Positions 39,082 through 47,293 of a DNA stretch of 64,000 bases are shown in pieces (the first letter of the stretch is position 1; the number at the start of each line of letters is the position of its first letter). Source of the stretch: Mycoplasmatota bacterium (GTDB taxonomy: Bacteria; Bacillota_I; Bacilli_A; RF39; UBA660); contig JALFKQ010000032.1 in assembly GCA_022774645.1 (NCBI GenBank), positions 1 through 64,000 of the forward strand. Direction: 5' to 3'. The notes under the pieces are model-generated. The model was not told the origin of the DNA. It ran no database searches and saw only the letters and a program-made list of their open reading frames with translations. A program made the position numbers and the translations under genes.

Positions 39082-39675
39082 ATGGACAACAATAAAGGTC
39101 AAACAATATTCTTATCTGTAATTGGAATTGCAACTTTATTAGTAGCAATTGTTGGTGCTACATTTGCATGGTTCAGTATTTCTGTTAGTGGAAATGCTAA
39201 TGCTTCTAGCATTATTGTTACAACTGCTAAATTAGGTAGTGTAGAATATACTGATGGTAGTTTAATTAATATGACAAATGTTAGACCAGAAGATGATCCA
39301 CAAGATACTAAAACATTCACTATAGCTAATACTGATTCTGAAGCAACAGAAAGTATTGCATATAAGATTGGTCTTGTTATCGATGTTAACACTTTATCAA
39401 CTGTTGCTGGTAATGCATTTGTTCATAGTTTAACAGGTGTTAGTGATAAATCAAGTAATGTTGGTACATTAGTTTCTGTTCCAGAAGAACAAGTTCCTAC
39501 TGCTAGTAAAATTTTAGGACACGGTGTATTAAATGGATATGAAAAGCATACTTATACTTATACTATTCATTTTAAAGAAACTGGTTCTGATCAAAATGCT
39601 GCTCAAGGAGCTAAGTTTGGTGCAAAGATAAATGTTGCATTAGAAACAGATAAAATTCAAGGTATTACTGAATAA
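39082..39675 (+). CDS. TasA/camelysin-like secreted protein
   Basis: A 197-residue protein. I choose the ATG at 39082 because AGGAGG at 39068-39073 is 8 nt away; the ATG at 39076 is only 2 nt from it. A signal-like helix ends in GATFAWF, the place where SipW would cut (after Ala29) by analogy with TasA of Bacillus subtilis. The mature part has NASSIIVTTAKLGS and the C-terminal YTYTIHFKETGSDQN and GAKFGAKINVALE, the same pattern as the head of the Asp/Cys-repeat protein. TasA-type proteins polymerise into extracellular fibres. Own terminators follow. Confidence 0.82.
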   Translation: MDNNKGQTIFLSVIGIATLLVAIVGATFAWFSISVSGNANASSIIVTTAKLGSVEYTDGSLINMTNVRPEDDPQDTKTFTIANTDSEATESIAYKIGLVIDVNTLSTVAGNAFVHSLTGVSDKSSNVGTLVSVPEEQVPTASKILGHGVLNGYEKHTYTYTIHFKETGSDQNAAQGAKFGAKINVALETDKIQGITE

Positions 39676-39680
39676 AATAT

Positions 39681-39706
39681 AAAGTAGTTTTAACTACTTT
39701 TTATTT
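39681..39706 (+). terminator. First of two tandem terminators
   Basis: 8-bp stem (aaagtagt 39681-39688, actacttt 39693-39700) with a 4-nt loop and following T-rich run. Confidence 0.8.
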
Positions 39707-39710
39707 TGTA

Positions 39711-39740
39711 AGAATAAAATGTTAAATTTTATTCTTTTTT
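39711..39740 (+). terminator. Second of two tandem terminators
   Basis: Perfect 10-bp stem (agaataaaat 39711-39720, attttattct 39726-39735) with a 5-nt loop and T run, only 5 nt after the first. Confidence 0.82.
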
Positions 39741-39751
39741 ATTTGCGTTTA

Positions 39752-39780
39752 TTGTATATTTTTTATATTTTTGATATCAT
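39752..39780 (+). promoter_or_regulatory. Promoter of the 39804 TasA-like/SipW pair
   Basis: TTGTAT at 39752-39757 and TATCAT at 39775-39780 with 17-nt spacing and an extended TGA before the -10. Confidence 0.45.
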
Positions 39781-39803
39781 ATTATTAGTATGGAGGATAA
39801 GAT

Positions 39804-40361
39804 ATGGAAAGTAAGTATGTTAATAAATGTAATACTATTATTTATTTACTTGTTTTAATAGTTTTGTTTGCTATGCTTATAGGAACTTCATATGCTTATT
39901 ATGTTAAAAAAATTAAAAATGGTGATGAATCAAGAGTTGTAATTAAAACTGCTAATATGTTAATGAGATATGCAGAAAAGAATGAAATTAATGTAACTAA
40001 TATTGAACCTGGATTCGAAACTTCGCTTGATTTTTCAATTGAAAACTATAGTACAGATACAATTGGAAAATATAAAATAAAATTAGAAATAGAAAGTCCT
40101 TTGATAGATAATATTGATGAGAATTTTGTTTATACACTTACTGGTAAGGCTAATAAAAATAGTTCTAATAATACGGTGATTGATGTTAACGAAACGCCTA
40201 TTCCTGTTGAAACCTCTTTGATAGGTAAAGGAATAATAACACCAGAAACATTACATGAATATAAGTTAACTATAAAACTTAAAGAAAATAATCAAAATCA
40301 AAATTATTTATCTGGAAAAATTTTTATAGCTAAAATAGTTGTAGAAAAGGATTATGAATAG
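39804..40361 (+). CDS. TasA-like secreted protein
   Basis: A 185-residue protein. Its N-terminal helix ends GTSYAYYVKK, the same type of SipW processing motif as its neighbours (cut expected after Ala31). The mature part contains ENYSTDTIGKYKIKLEIE and ends with LHEYKLTIKLKENNQNQN and GKIFIAKIVVEKD, aligned in pattern with the protein at 39082. It lies 10 nt upstream of a SipW-type peptidase and is probably its substrate. GGAGG precedes the ATG. Confidence 0.75.
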   Translation: MESKYVNKCNTIIYLLVLIVLFAMLIGTSYAYYVKKIKNGDESRVVIKTANMLMRYAEKNEINVTNIEPGFETSLDFSIENYSTDTIGKYKIKLEIESPLIDNIDENFVYTLTGKANKNSSNNTVIDVNETPIPVETSLIGKGIITPETLHEYKLTIKLKENNQNQNYLSGKIFIAKIVVEKDYE

Positions 40362-40371
40362 GTGAAGCATT

Positions 40372-40986
40372 ATGGAAGAAGATAAGAAGCTTAAAAGAAA
40401 AAGAACTTTACATATGATTTCTAATATATTTAGTTATACTTTAATAGCTATATTAATGATTATTGGTTCATTTTTAGTGTTTTATGTTATTGATGGTAAA
40501 ATATGTAAGAGTAAAGGTAAAACTCCTATGTTTGGTTTATTTACTATAATTAGTCCAAGTATGACTGGAACTATTAATGTATATGATGTAGCATTTGTAA
40601 AGAGAATTAATACTGATAATTTAAAAGAGGGAGATATTATTACTTTTTATTCAGAAAATACATTCTTTGGGGGTACTCCAATAACTCATAGAATAGTTAA
40701 AGTTATTGACTCTCCGGATACTGGAAAGTTATTTATGGTAAAGGGTGATGCTAATGCTAAAGCTGATGATGAAAAAGTAAAACCAAGTAATGTTGTTGGA
40801 AAAGTATATTTTAAGATACCACAACTTGGAAGAATTCAATTTTTCTTAGCTTCAAAGAGTGGTTGGATTGTTGCTATATTAATACCAGCACTTGCAATAA
40901 TATCATATGATGTTTATAAGATATTTAGATTATTCTTACTTAAGAGTAAATTATTAAGTTTAGAAAATCAACATGGTAATATATAA
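40372..40986 (+). CDS. SipW-type signal peptidase I (first of three)
   Basis: A 204-residue membrane protein with an N-terminal helix (about 22-41) and a C-terminal helix (about 170-195). The nucleophile is Ser63 in SPSMTG. The base position carries His106 (PITHRIV) where ordinary bacterial signal peptidases have Lys, the hallmark of the SipW/ER type. GDANAKADDEKV and VGKVYFKIPQLG complete the family pattern. It follows a TasA-like gene by 10 nt. SipW in Bacillus processes TasA and TapA. Confidence 0.88.
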   Translation: MEEDKKLKRKRTLHMISNIFSYTLIAILMIIGSFLVFYVIDGKICKSKGKTPMFGLFTIISPSMTGTINVYDVAFVKRINTDNLKEGDIITFYSENTFFGGTPITHRIVKVIDSPDTGKLFMVKGDANAKADDEKVKPSNVVGKVYFKIPQLGRIQFFLASKSGWIVAILIPALAIISYDVYKIFRLFLLKSKLLSLENQHGNI

Positions 40987-41020
40987 AAAAGTTTTTTGAT
41001 TATTATTCAAAAAACTTTTT
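40986..41020. terminator. Bidirectional terminator
   Basis: A 14-bp perfect stem (40986-40999 with 41007-41020) around a 7-nt loop with A and T runs at its ends, placed between the sipW-like gene and the convergent glycosyltransferase gene. Confidence 0.88.
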
Positions 41021-42070
41021 ATTTTCAATTATTCTTTTATTATTAGGATTAATTCTTAATGCTTTTTTAATATGTTTTAAACCTTCTTTTTTATTACCAA
41101 TATAATAGTAACATATGCTTAATATATCATCAACAGTTTCATCTTTTGAAAATATTTCATTTATATATGTTAAATTATCATTTTTTATTTTTAATGATTT
41201 TATACCATATTTAATTGCTTCCTTGTATTTATTTAAATTATAGTATAACAACATTAATTCAATATATGCTTCTTTTAAATATGGAGCTTCTTTTATAGCA
41301 AGTTCATACCACATTTTGGCTTCTTCATATCTTTTTAATGCTATATAACTTCTAGCAATATATCTCATTGAAGCAGCTCTTTCATCTTTCCAAGTTGATG
41401 ATTTTAAATTTAAATGTTTTATTAATGTATCTATACATTTATTCCATTTTTTATAGTACATGTATTCTCTTCCAAGATAATGCATATTTCTATCATCATT
41501 TGGATCATCTTTCACTGAAAGTTCTAATAATTTAAGGTATGAACTTCTTGATTTATTGTTATCAGGATAGTGGTTTATTATTATTTTATCTGTTTGAATT
41601 ATGTTTTCATTTATATTTGTACTTAATATTTCATGAACTGGATGAATCCATTTATAATATTTATTTTTATGTATTTTGTTTGCATAAAAACTAATTAGTG
41701 GTCTATTATTTTCATCTAGTTTCCAATTATATAAATATTTGATTCTTGTTATATCATTATTCCATAGTTTTAATAATTCATTTTTCCATCCTGGTTGCAT
41801 TACTTCATCTAAATCTAAACAAATACATATATCTGTATCTTTTGGTATTAGTTTTAATGATTCATTTCTTGCTATATCAAATCTCCAAGGATTTATTATT
41901 TTTGTTTTATACTTTATGCCTAATTCTTTAAACTTTTTAATTGAGTTATCAGTTGAACCTGTATCTAACACAACTATATAATCTGCTTCTTTTATGCTTT
42001 TGTACCATCTTTCAATAAATTTTTCTTCATTTTTGCATATTGCATAAACACATATTTTATATTTTGTCAT
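41003..42070 (-). CDS. Family 2 glycosyltransferase with C-terminal TPR repeats
   Basis: A 355-residue cytosolic protein. The GT-A domain starts KICVYAICKNEEKFIERW, contains the nucleotide-binding VLDTGSTDNS, and has LDLDEVMQPGW with the DxD-like metal motif. From about residue 195 it has tetratricopeptide-type helices (HYLGREYMYYKKW, YIARSYIALKRYEEAKMWYELAIKEAP). It begins 2 nt after the stop of the collagen-like gene, without a ribosome binding site, so it is translationally coupled. It is therefore the best candidate for glycosylating that protein, as happens to Thr in collagen-like exosporium proteins of Bacillus. Confidence 0.88.
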   Translation of the reverse strand: MTKYKICVYAICKNEEKFIERWYKSIKEADYIVVLDTGSTDNSIKKFKELGIKYKTKIINPWRFDIARNESLKLIPKDTDICICLDLDEVMQPGWKNELLKLWNNDITRIKYLYNWKLDENNRPLISFYANKIHKNKYYKWIHPVHEILSTNINENIIQTDKIIINHYPDNNKSRSSYLKLLELSVKDDPNDDRNMHYLGREYMYYKKWNKCIDTLIKHLNLKSSTWKDERAASMRYIARSYIALKRYEEAKMWYELAIKEAPYLKEAYIELMLLYYNLNKYKEAIKYGIKSLKIKNDNLTYINEIFSKDETVDDILSICYYYIGNKKEGLKHIKKALRINPNNKRIIENKKFFE

Positions 42071-42072
42071 TA

Positions 42073-42783
42073 TTATGCAGATGGTCCAGTAGGTCCTTGT
42101 GGTATTGTTAAGTTTAAAACAAAGTTTGGAGCATCACCTGTTATATTGGCTTGTGCTTGTGTTCCTGGATCACCGGTAGTTACTGTTCCAATAGTTATTA
42201 CTGGTGTTTCGCCAGCAGCTCCTGTTGGTCCAGTAGGTCCCGTTGGACCAGTAGCACCTGTTTCACCTGTAGGGCCTATTGGTCCGGCAACTCCTTGAAT
42301 TCCTTGTAATCCTTGTGGGCCAGTAGGTCCAGTGGCTCCAGTAATTCCTTGAATTCCTTGTAATCCTTGTGGACCAGTAGGTCCTGTTGGTCCTGTTGGT
42401 CCAGTGGCTCCGGCAACTCCTTGAATTCCTTGTAATCCTTGAGGTCCAGTAGGTCCAGTTGGTCCAGTGGCTCCAGCAACTCCTTGAATTCCTTGTAATC
42501 CTTGAGGTCCAGTTGGTCCAGTGGCTCCAGTAATTCCTTGAATTCCTTGTAATCCTTGTGGACCAGTAGGTCCAGTTGGTCCAATGGCTCCAGTAATTCC
42601 TTGAATTCCTTGTAATCCTTGAGGTCCAGTAGGTCCTGTTGCTCCTGTTGGCCCAGTAGGTCCAGTTGGTCCAGTTGGTCCAGTAGGTCCAGTAGCACCT
42701 CCGCTTGGTCCTGTAGGCCCAGTAGGACCAGTAGGGCCGTAACATGTATATATTGGCGGCATTAATTTACAATTATTACTCAT
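42073..42783 (-). CDS. Collagen-like surface protein, GPT repeats
   Basis: A 236-residue protein. A short N-terminus ([16 protein letters not shown]) is followed by about 60 Gly-X-Y triplets rich in GPTGPT, interrupted by regular [10 protein letters not shown](I/V) blocks. The C-terminal 45 residues ([17 protein letters not shown] and [16 protein letters not shown]) form a small cap domain. Thr in the Y position is a typical site for O-glycosylation in bacterial collagens, and a glycosyltransferase gene follows directly. No signal peptide is obvious. AGGAGG precedes the ATG. Two long frames overlapping it are shadows of the repeat. Confidence 0.9.
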   Translation of the reverse strand: MSNNCKLMPPIYTCYGPTGPTGPTGPSGGATGPTGPTGPTGPTGPTGATGPTGPQGLQGIQGITGAIGPTGPTGPQGLQGIQGITGATGPTGPQGLQGIQGVAGATGPTGPTGPQGLQGIQGVAGATGPTGPTGPTGPQGLQGIQGITGATGPTGPQGLQGIQGVAGPIGPTGETGATGPTGPTGPTGAAGETPVITIGTVTTGDPGTQAQANITGDAPNFVLNLTIPQGPTGPSA

Positions 42784-42843
42784 ATTTCCTCCTATATTAT
42801 TATATTAATTCATTATAATAATGATAATTAGTTTTAACTATAT

Positions 42844-42875
42844 AAAAATACAGAAATTATTTATCTGTATTTTTT
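42844..42875. terminator. Terminator after the ABC importer operon
   Basis: 11-bp perfect stem (aaaaatacaga 42844-42854, tctgtattttt 42864-42874) with a 9-nt loop. It overlaps the end of the permease gene on the minus strand. Confidence 0.82.
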
Positions 42876-43633
42876 GATATTAATTTATACATAACTATTG
42901 AAATTATTGTTAATATAAATATTCCGCTCATTACAAGATTTAAATTAAATACTTGTGAACCGTAAAGAATAAGGTATCCAATTCCGGTTTTTGATGTTAA
43001 AAATTCTCCCATTATAACACCTATTAAACACATTGAAATATTTATTTTAAAACTATTTAGTATTGTACTTTTATTTTCTTTTAAAACGACATTTATTAAT
43101 ATATCTTTTTTTGAAGCATTAAAAGTTTTTAATAATTTTATTTTTAATTTATCTGTGTTTATAAAACCATTATATATAGTTTGTATACTTACTATTAATG
43201 ATATTAATATTGCCATTAAAATAATACTTTTTGTATTTGCACCAATCCATATTATAATAATTGGACCTAATGCTACTTTTGGAAGACTATTTAATATTGT
43301 TAAATAAGGGTCTAGTACTTTTGCTATGAAATTATGATTGTAAAGCATTATCGATATTATTATTGATAGTATACTTGTTAATATAAATGAAATGATTGTT
43401 TCTTTTATAGTAATGAGTATATGTGGAAATAAATTATTTTGAATATAAAGGTTTTTAATAGTTATAAAGATTTGTTTAGGTGAGCTAGTGATGAAGGTAT
43501 TAATAATGTTTTTATTAGCAAGTATTTGCCATAATGTTATAAATAATATGAATATTAATATTTGAGTAAATATTATTTTTATATTTTGTTTTTTAATATT
43601 TTTTAAATATTGTTTTTGTTCATTACTCATCAT
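42857..43633 (-). CDS. ABC importer permease, NitT/TauT (SsuC/ThiX-like) family
   Basis: A 258-residue protein with about six hydrophobic segments and the permease signature around residues 125-150 (LPKVALGPIIIIWIGANTKS). The later ISMCLIGVIMGEFLTSKTGIGYLI is also typical of the SsuC/TauC/ThiX group, which imports sulfonates, nitrate-like anions or thiamine precursors. It overlaps the ATPase gene by about 11 nt. The substrate cannot be decided from the sequence. Confidence 0.88.
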   Translation of the reverse strand: MMSNEQKQYLKNIKKQNIKIIFTQILIFILFITLWQILANKNIINTFITSSPKQIFITIKNLYIQNNLFPHILITIKETIISFILTSILSIIISIMLYNHNFIAKVLDPYLTILNSLPKVALGPIIIIWIGANTKSIILMAILISLIVSIQTIYNGFINTDKLKIKLLKTFNASKKDILINVVLKENKSTILNSFKINISMCLIGVIMGEFLTSKTGIGYLILYGSQVFNLNLVMSGIFILTIISIVMYKLISKNTDK

Positions 43634-44375
43634 CTATTTCCTTCCATATTATGTCATAATATTCTCTAAATAATGGGTCTTTTCTATTTTCTATTGGACC
43701 TTTTTTATTTTCTAATACAATATTATGTATATTTTTGATTATGGCTGGTCTATTTGATAGTACTATTATTTTGTCACACATAGATATAGCTTCTGAAATA
43801 TCGTGTGTTACGATTAGAACTGTTTTTTGTTCTTCTTTTATAATGTTATAAACATCATTACTTACTTTTAATCTTGTTTGATAGTCTAATGCTCCGAATG
43901 GTTCATCTAATAAGAGAATATCTGGGTTACAGGCAAGTGTTCTAATAAGTGCTAATCTTTGTTTCATACCACCTGATAATTCATTTGGATATTTGTCTTT
44001 AAAATCATATAGACCATATTTTTTTAATAAGTTTATTGTAAAATCTTTACTATCATTATTTAATTTCTTTGATATTTTTAAACCTAATATTGCATTTTCA
44101 TATATTGTGAGCCAAGAAAACAAGCAAGCATCTTGAAGCATATATCCGATTGATACATTATCTTTTATAGATATAGTTCCAGAGTATTCATTATCTAATC
44201 CTGATATTATATTTAATATTGAACTTTTACCACATCCGGAAGGACCAATTATACCTACAAATTCATTATTGTATAAATCAAATGATATATCTTTTATTGC
44301 GGTTGTTTCTCCTTTTATTGAGTGATATGTTTTTGATATATTTTTAAGTGTTAATAATTTATTTATTGAATTCAT
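43623..44375 (-). CDS. ABC importer ATPase, NitT/TauT (SsuB-like) family
   Basis: A 250-residue ATPase with Walker A GPSGCGKSS, signature ELSGGMKQRLALIR, Walker B ILLLDEPFGALD and the switch His in VTHDISEAISM. The PFGALDYQTR sequence is typical of the SsuB/TauB/NrtD group. It overlaps the binding-protein gene by 17 nt and the permease gene by about 11 nt, so all three are one operon. Confidence 0.92.
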   Translation of the reverse strand: MNSINKLLTLKNISKTYHSIKGETTAIKDISFDLYNNEFVGIIGPSGCGKSSILNIISGLDNEYSGTISIKDNVSIGYMLQDACLFSWLTIYENAILGLKISKKLNNDSKDFTINLLKKYGLYDFKDKYPNELSGGMKQRLALIRTLACNPDILLLDEPFGALDYQTRLKVSNDVYNIIKEEQKTVLIVTHDISEAISMCDKIIVLSNRPAIIKNIHNIVLENKKGPIENRKDPLFREYYDIIWKEIDDE

Positions 44376-45342
44376 TTGTTATTAAAATCTTAGAATCTAG
44401 TTTATCTTCTATAAGTTTTCCATAATAAAGTATATCTATTAATTTGTCATAGTCTTTACTATTAACAAATGTAGAGTCATACCATGAGTCTGCAGTTTTA
44501 TATCTATCAACAAGTGTAGTTAAATCTTTTAAACTTGTATCTGGAAATTGATTTATTATTGCTTTTGCGATTGTTTCTGAATCATTTTCTTTTGTAAATT
44601 TTATTCCTTTATTTAATGCATCATTAAATCTTTTTATTAAGTCTTTATTATTATTAATAAACTCTTCTTTTGCATAAAATGCTGTATATGGTACTGTTCC
44701 TGATAAGTTACCAAGTGATGTAAGAGGGCAACCATAGTCTTGTTTTTCTAAATTTAATGCATTCGGTTCGAATAGATTTACAAAGTCACCTTGACCACTT
44801 ATATAAGCACCAGTTAATGCAGAGAATTCTACACTTGAATCGATTATTATATCATTTTCGTCTATTCCATTTTTTTTAAGAGCATATTTAAACATTAATA
44901 AAGGCATACCGCCGCTTCTTCCGGCTAAAACTTTTTTGCCCTTTAAATCAGTAAGTGTAAAGTTGTCTTTTAGTTTACAATCTCCAACTATAAATTGTCC
45001 GTCTCTTTTTGTTAAAGATGCAAATGTTAGAAGTTTTTCTTTAGAGTTATTATAGATGTAAACTGTTGTTTCTGGGCCAGAAAAACCAATATTAACATCA
45101 TTACTTAAAACAGCAGTTGCAACTTTATCTGCTCCTGGGGTAAGAATAACTTCTAGATCAATATTATTGTCTTTAAAATATCCTTTTTCAATTGATACAT
45201 ACCATGGTGTATAGAAAACTGAATGTGTTACCTCTGAAACAACTAATTTATCATTTCTACTATCTTTTTCTCTTATTCCTATTATTATACTTAGAATAAT
45301 TATTGCTATTAATGAGAAAATAGTTAAAAATATTTTTTTCAT
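44359..45342 (-). CDS. ABC importer substrate-binding protein, SsuA/THI5-like
   Basis: A 327-residue protein with the NMT1/SsuA fold pattern: YTPWYVSIEKGYFKDNNID, VNIGFSGPETTVY, DLKGKKVLAGRSGGMP and TGAYISGQGDFVNLFEPNA. The N-terminus is a single hydrophobic segment without any cysteine. It therefore cannot be a lipoprotein like most Gram-positive binding proteins and is presumably held by an uncleaved helix. Candidate substrates are a pyrimidine thiamine precursor, sulfonate or similar; no riboswitch is visible upstream to help. Confidence 0.85.
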   Translation of the reverse strand: MKKIFLTIFSLIAIIILSIIIGIREKDSRNDKLVVSEVTHSVFYTPWYVSIEKGYFKDNNIDLEVILTPGADKVATAVLSNDVNIGFSGPETTVYIYNNSKEKLLTFASLTKRDGQFIVGDCKLKDNFTLTDLKGKKVLAGRSGGMPLLMFKYALKKNGIDENDIIIDSSVEFSALTGAYISGQGDFVNLFEPNALNLEKQDYGCPLTSLGNLSGTVPYTAFYAKEEFINNNKDLIKRFNDALNKGIKFTKENDSETIAKAIINQFPDTSLKDLTTLVDRYKTADSWYDSTFVNSKDYDKLIDILYYGKLIEDKLDSKILITNEFNK

Positions 45343-45397
45343 ATATCCTCGCTTTCATATTTAATATATTCAAAGATTAATATTTTGTTATTTTATA

Positions 45398-45426
45398 TTG
45401 AATTATTTTAAAAGACATTATATAAT
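45398..45426 (+). promoter_or_regulatory. Promoter of the 45460 operon
   Basis: TTGAAT at 45398-45403 and TATAAT at 45421-45426 with a 17-nt spacer. It overlaps the promoter on the opposite strand. A further TATAAT at 45434-45439 with a poor -35 is possible. Confidence 0.55.
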
Positions 45427-45444
45427 TAATTTGTATAATGTGAA
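45417..45444 (-). promoter_or_regulatory. Promoter of the ABC importer operon
   Basis: On the minus strand TTCACA (45444-45439) and TATAAT (45422-45417) are 16 nt apart, giving a leader of about 68 nt. Its -10 shares bases with the divergent promoter, so the two operons probably compete. Confidence 0.5.
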
Positions 45445-45459
45445 GGTAAGGAGGATGTA

Positions 45460-46575
45460 ATGAGGTGCTTAGCAAATGTTTTTTTGAAACAAAAAGCTAA
45501 ATGCATTCTTAAAAATGTAGATGTACTTATTTCTAAGGAATTAAAACCTTATCCTAAGAATATAGAAGATTTTGAAATTTGTGTTGATAAATTTTATGAA
45601 TATTTTATATTTGGTAAAAGGGATATAACTAATGCTTTAAATGAGTATGAGGATATTTTTAATAAGTATGATGTTGATAATATCGTAATAAAAAGAATGC
45701 TTTTAATATTTTTTGAAACTGTTGTTGATTATTTAGATATTATTAATAATCCTGTGGAATTTGAATGGTATTATTTAGTTGCTAAAATGATGCTTTTATG
45801 TATTATGTTAGAAGAATTAACTAATTCACTTACTGTTCCTAAGGTTGATTATTATACTGCTATTAAGATATTAGAAAAGAAAAATGATTATCTATTTGAT
45901 GATGAATCTAAAAAGTTATTTAATGATAATTATTTGAAGATTATGAAGAACATTACTAAAAGTGTTAATGCTAGTAAGAAATGTTTAAATACTCTTTCTA
46001 AAAGTCCTTTAAAAGTTTATTATGATTATATGGGTAAAATAGATAATACTAATTTATTTATATCTAAAGTTAATTTTGATAAAAAGTATTTTGAAGGAAT
46101 AGATGAATCTCATGTTTTTGATGCTTTTGTTAAATATGGTTTTGCTGAGGACTTTAAGTATATTGAAGCAGAACATACATCTTTTGAAATTATTAAAAAT
46201 TATTTTGATAATAAGGCTAACACATTGTATTTTATAAAGCTTCCAGAGAACTTCTTTAGGCTTATGACTAATGTTACTAAAATGTGTAATATTGTTGAAC
46301 CTAAAACTATTAAAAACATTGTATTTTTAGTTCCTTATAAGGAATTTATAAATAGAGATGTTAAGGTTAAAGAACTTAAAAATTTTGGATTTAAGTTAGG
46401 TGTATATGATTTTAACACAGTTGAAAGTAAGAGTTATAAATTAAAGAATGTTGTTGATTATGTTTATTTTAAGCATAATAAAGTGTCTAATTATAACAGT
46501 ACTATTGAATTTTCTAAGAGTATTGGAGTTACAATAATAGAAAATGAAGGTAATGCTTATAAGGTTTATAAGTAG
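45460..46575 (+). CDS. Unknown protein, possible degenerate EAL-like C-terminal half
   Basis: A 371-residue protein without a signal peptide or clear membrane segment. I do not recognise it securely. The first 190 residues look mainly helical. The C-terminal part (about 255-371) has the alternating pattern of a beta/alpha barrel: IKNIVFLVPYKEF, ELKNFGFKLGVYDF, VVDYVYFKHNKV and SIGVTIIENEGN. This recalls the second half of EAL-domain proteins, but the catalytic acidic residues are missing. It would be at most an inactive binding domain. It starts the TasA-like operon behind a strong AAGGAGG, and the next gene follows after 7 nt. Confidence 0.4.
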   Translation: MRCLANVFLKQKAKCILKNVDVLISKELKPYPKNIEDFEICVDKFYEYFIFGKRDITNALNEYEDIFNKYDVDNIVIKRMLLIFFETVVDYLDIINNPVEFEWYYLVAKMMLLCIMLEELTNSLTVPKVDYYTAIKILEKKNDYLFDDESKKLFNDNYLKIMKNITKSVNASKKCLNTLSKSPLKVYYDYMGKIDNTNLFISKVNFDKKYFEGIDESHVFDAFVKYGFAEDFKYIEAEHTSFEIIKNYFDNKANTLYFIKLPENFFRLMTNVTKMCNIVEPKTIKNIVFLVPYKEFINRDVKVKELKNFGFKLGVYDFNTVESKSYKLKNVVDYVYFKHNKVSNYNSTIEFSKSIGVTIIENEGNAYKVYK

Positions 46576-46582
46576 GTGATTC

Positions 46583-47275
46583 ATGAAAGATGCAACTATA
46601 AAGGTAAAAGCTGAAAAAATATATAAAAGAAAGTTTTTTTCTAGAATTGTTAAGATGAGTTTACTTGTTCTATTATTATTTTTTTCAATATTATATTTAA
46701 TTTTATATGTTGTTAATAGTAATGGTTATTTTACAATTAAGTTAGACAAGAATTTGAAAGCTGAAAGACATATACTTTTGTCTTCTGATTCTGAATTTTC
46801 AGCTGAGACAGTTGAAATAAAGGTTAAAGGTTTAGAGTATATGGACAATATTACTGAGTCGTGGATACCTATAGACGAAGTAATACAAAAAGAGGGCGAT
46901 AATAGTGCTGATAACTATATTGCTTATACATTCTTTATAAAAAATGATGGAGAAAATAAAGTTGATTATAAAAATAAGATTGTTATTGAATCTGTTATAA
47001 AGAATGTTGATGATGCTGTTAGGGTTGCGGTGTTTACTAATGGCGAAAAGAAAGTCTATGCTAAAAAAGCAAAAGATGGTAAAGAAGAACCAAATACAAT
47101 TGCGTTTTTATCAAATCATTTAATTATGGAACAAGAAAGAAATGGGTTAGAACCTGGAAAAATTGATAGGTACACTATTCTTGTTTGGTTAGAAGGAAAA
47201 GACCCGGAATGCATCGATGATATTATTGGCGGAGAGATGAAGATGTCAATGATAATTACTGAGAAAAGTGAATAA
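46583..47275 (+). CDS. Membrane-anchored TasA-like accessory protein
   Basis: A 230-residue protein with a basic N-terminus and a membrane helix at about 24-45, but without the SYAW-type cleavage motif of its neighbours, so it may stay anchored. The external part has IAYTFFIKNDGENKVDYKNKI and the C-terminal GKIDRYTILVWLEGKDPEC, a segment shared in form with the TasA-like proteins at 47294 (IYGWVEGQDYDC), 52012 (VRVWVEGNDRD) and 53179 (LKIWLEGGDIDC). It sits 18 nt before the main TasA-like gene. It may act as an anchor or nucleator, as TapA does in Bacillus. That is inference. Confidence 0.6.
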   Translation: MKDATIKVKAEKIYKRKFFSRIVKMSLLVLLLFFSILYLILYVVNSNGYFTIKLDKNLKAERHILLSSDSEFSAETVEIKVKGLEYMDNITESWIPIDEVIQKEGDNSADNYIAYTFFIKNDGENKVDYKNKIVIESVIKNVDDAVRVAVFTNGEKKVYAKKAKDGKEEPNTIAFLSNHLIMEQERNGLEPGKIDRYTILVWLEGKDPECIDDIIGGEMKMSMIITEKSE

Positions 47276-47293
47276 TTATGAAAGGAAATGTAT

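Noticed and set aside
42263..42745. Two additional long frames on the minus strand in the collagen-like gene
   Set aside because: They are out-of-frame readings of the GPT repeat; only the 42073-42783 frame gives collagen triplets and has AGGAGG.
45343..45459. Thiamine (TPP) riboswitch before the ABC importer
   Set aside because: The short intergenic region holds divergent promoters and no TPP-type core such as CTGAGA with the paired segments.
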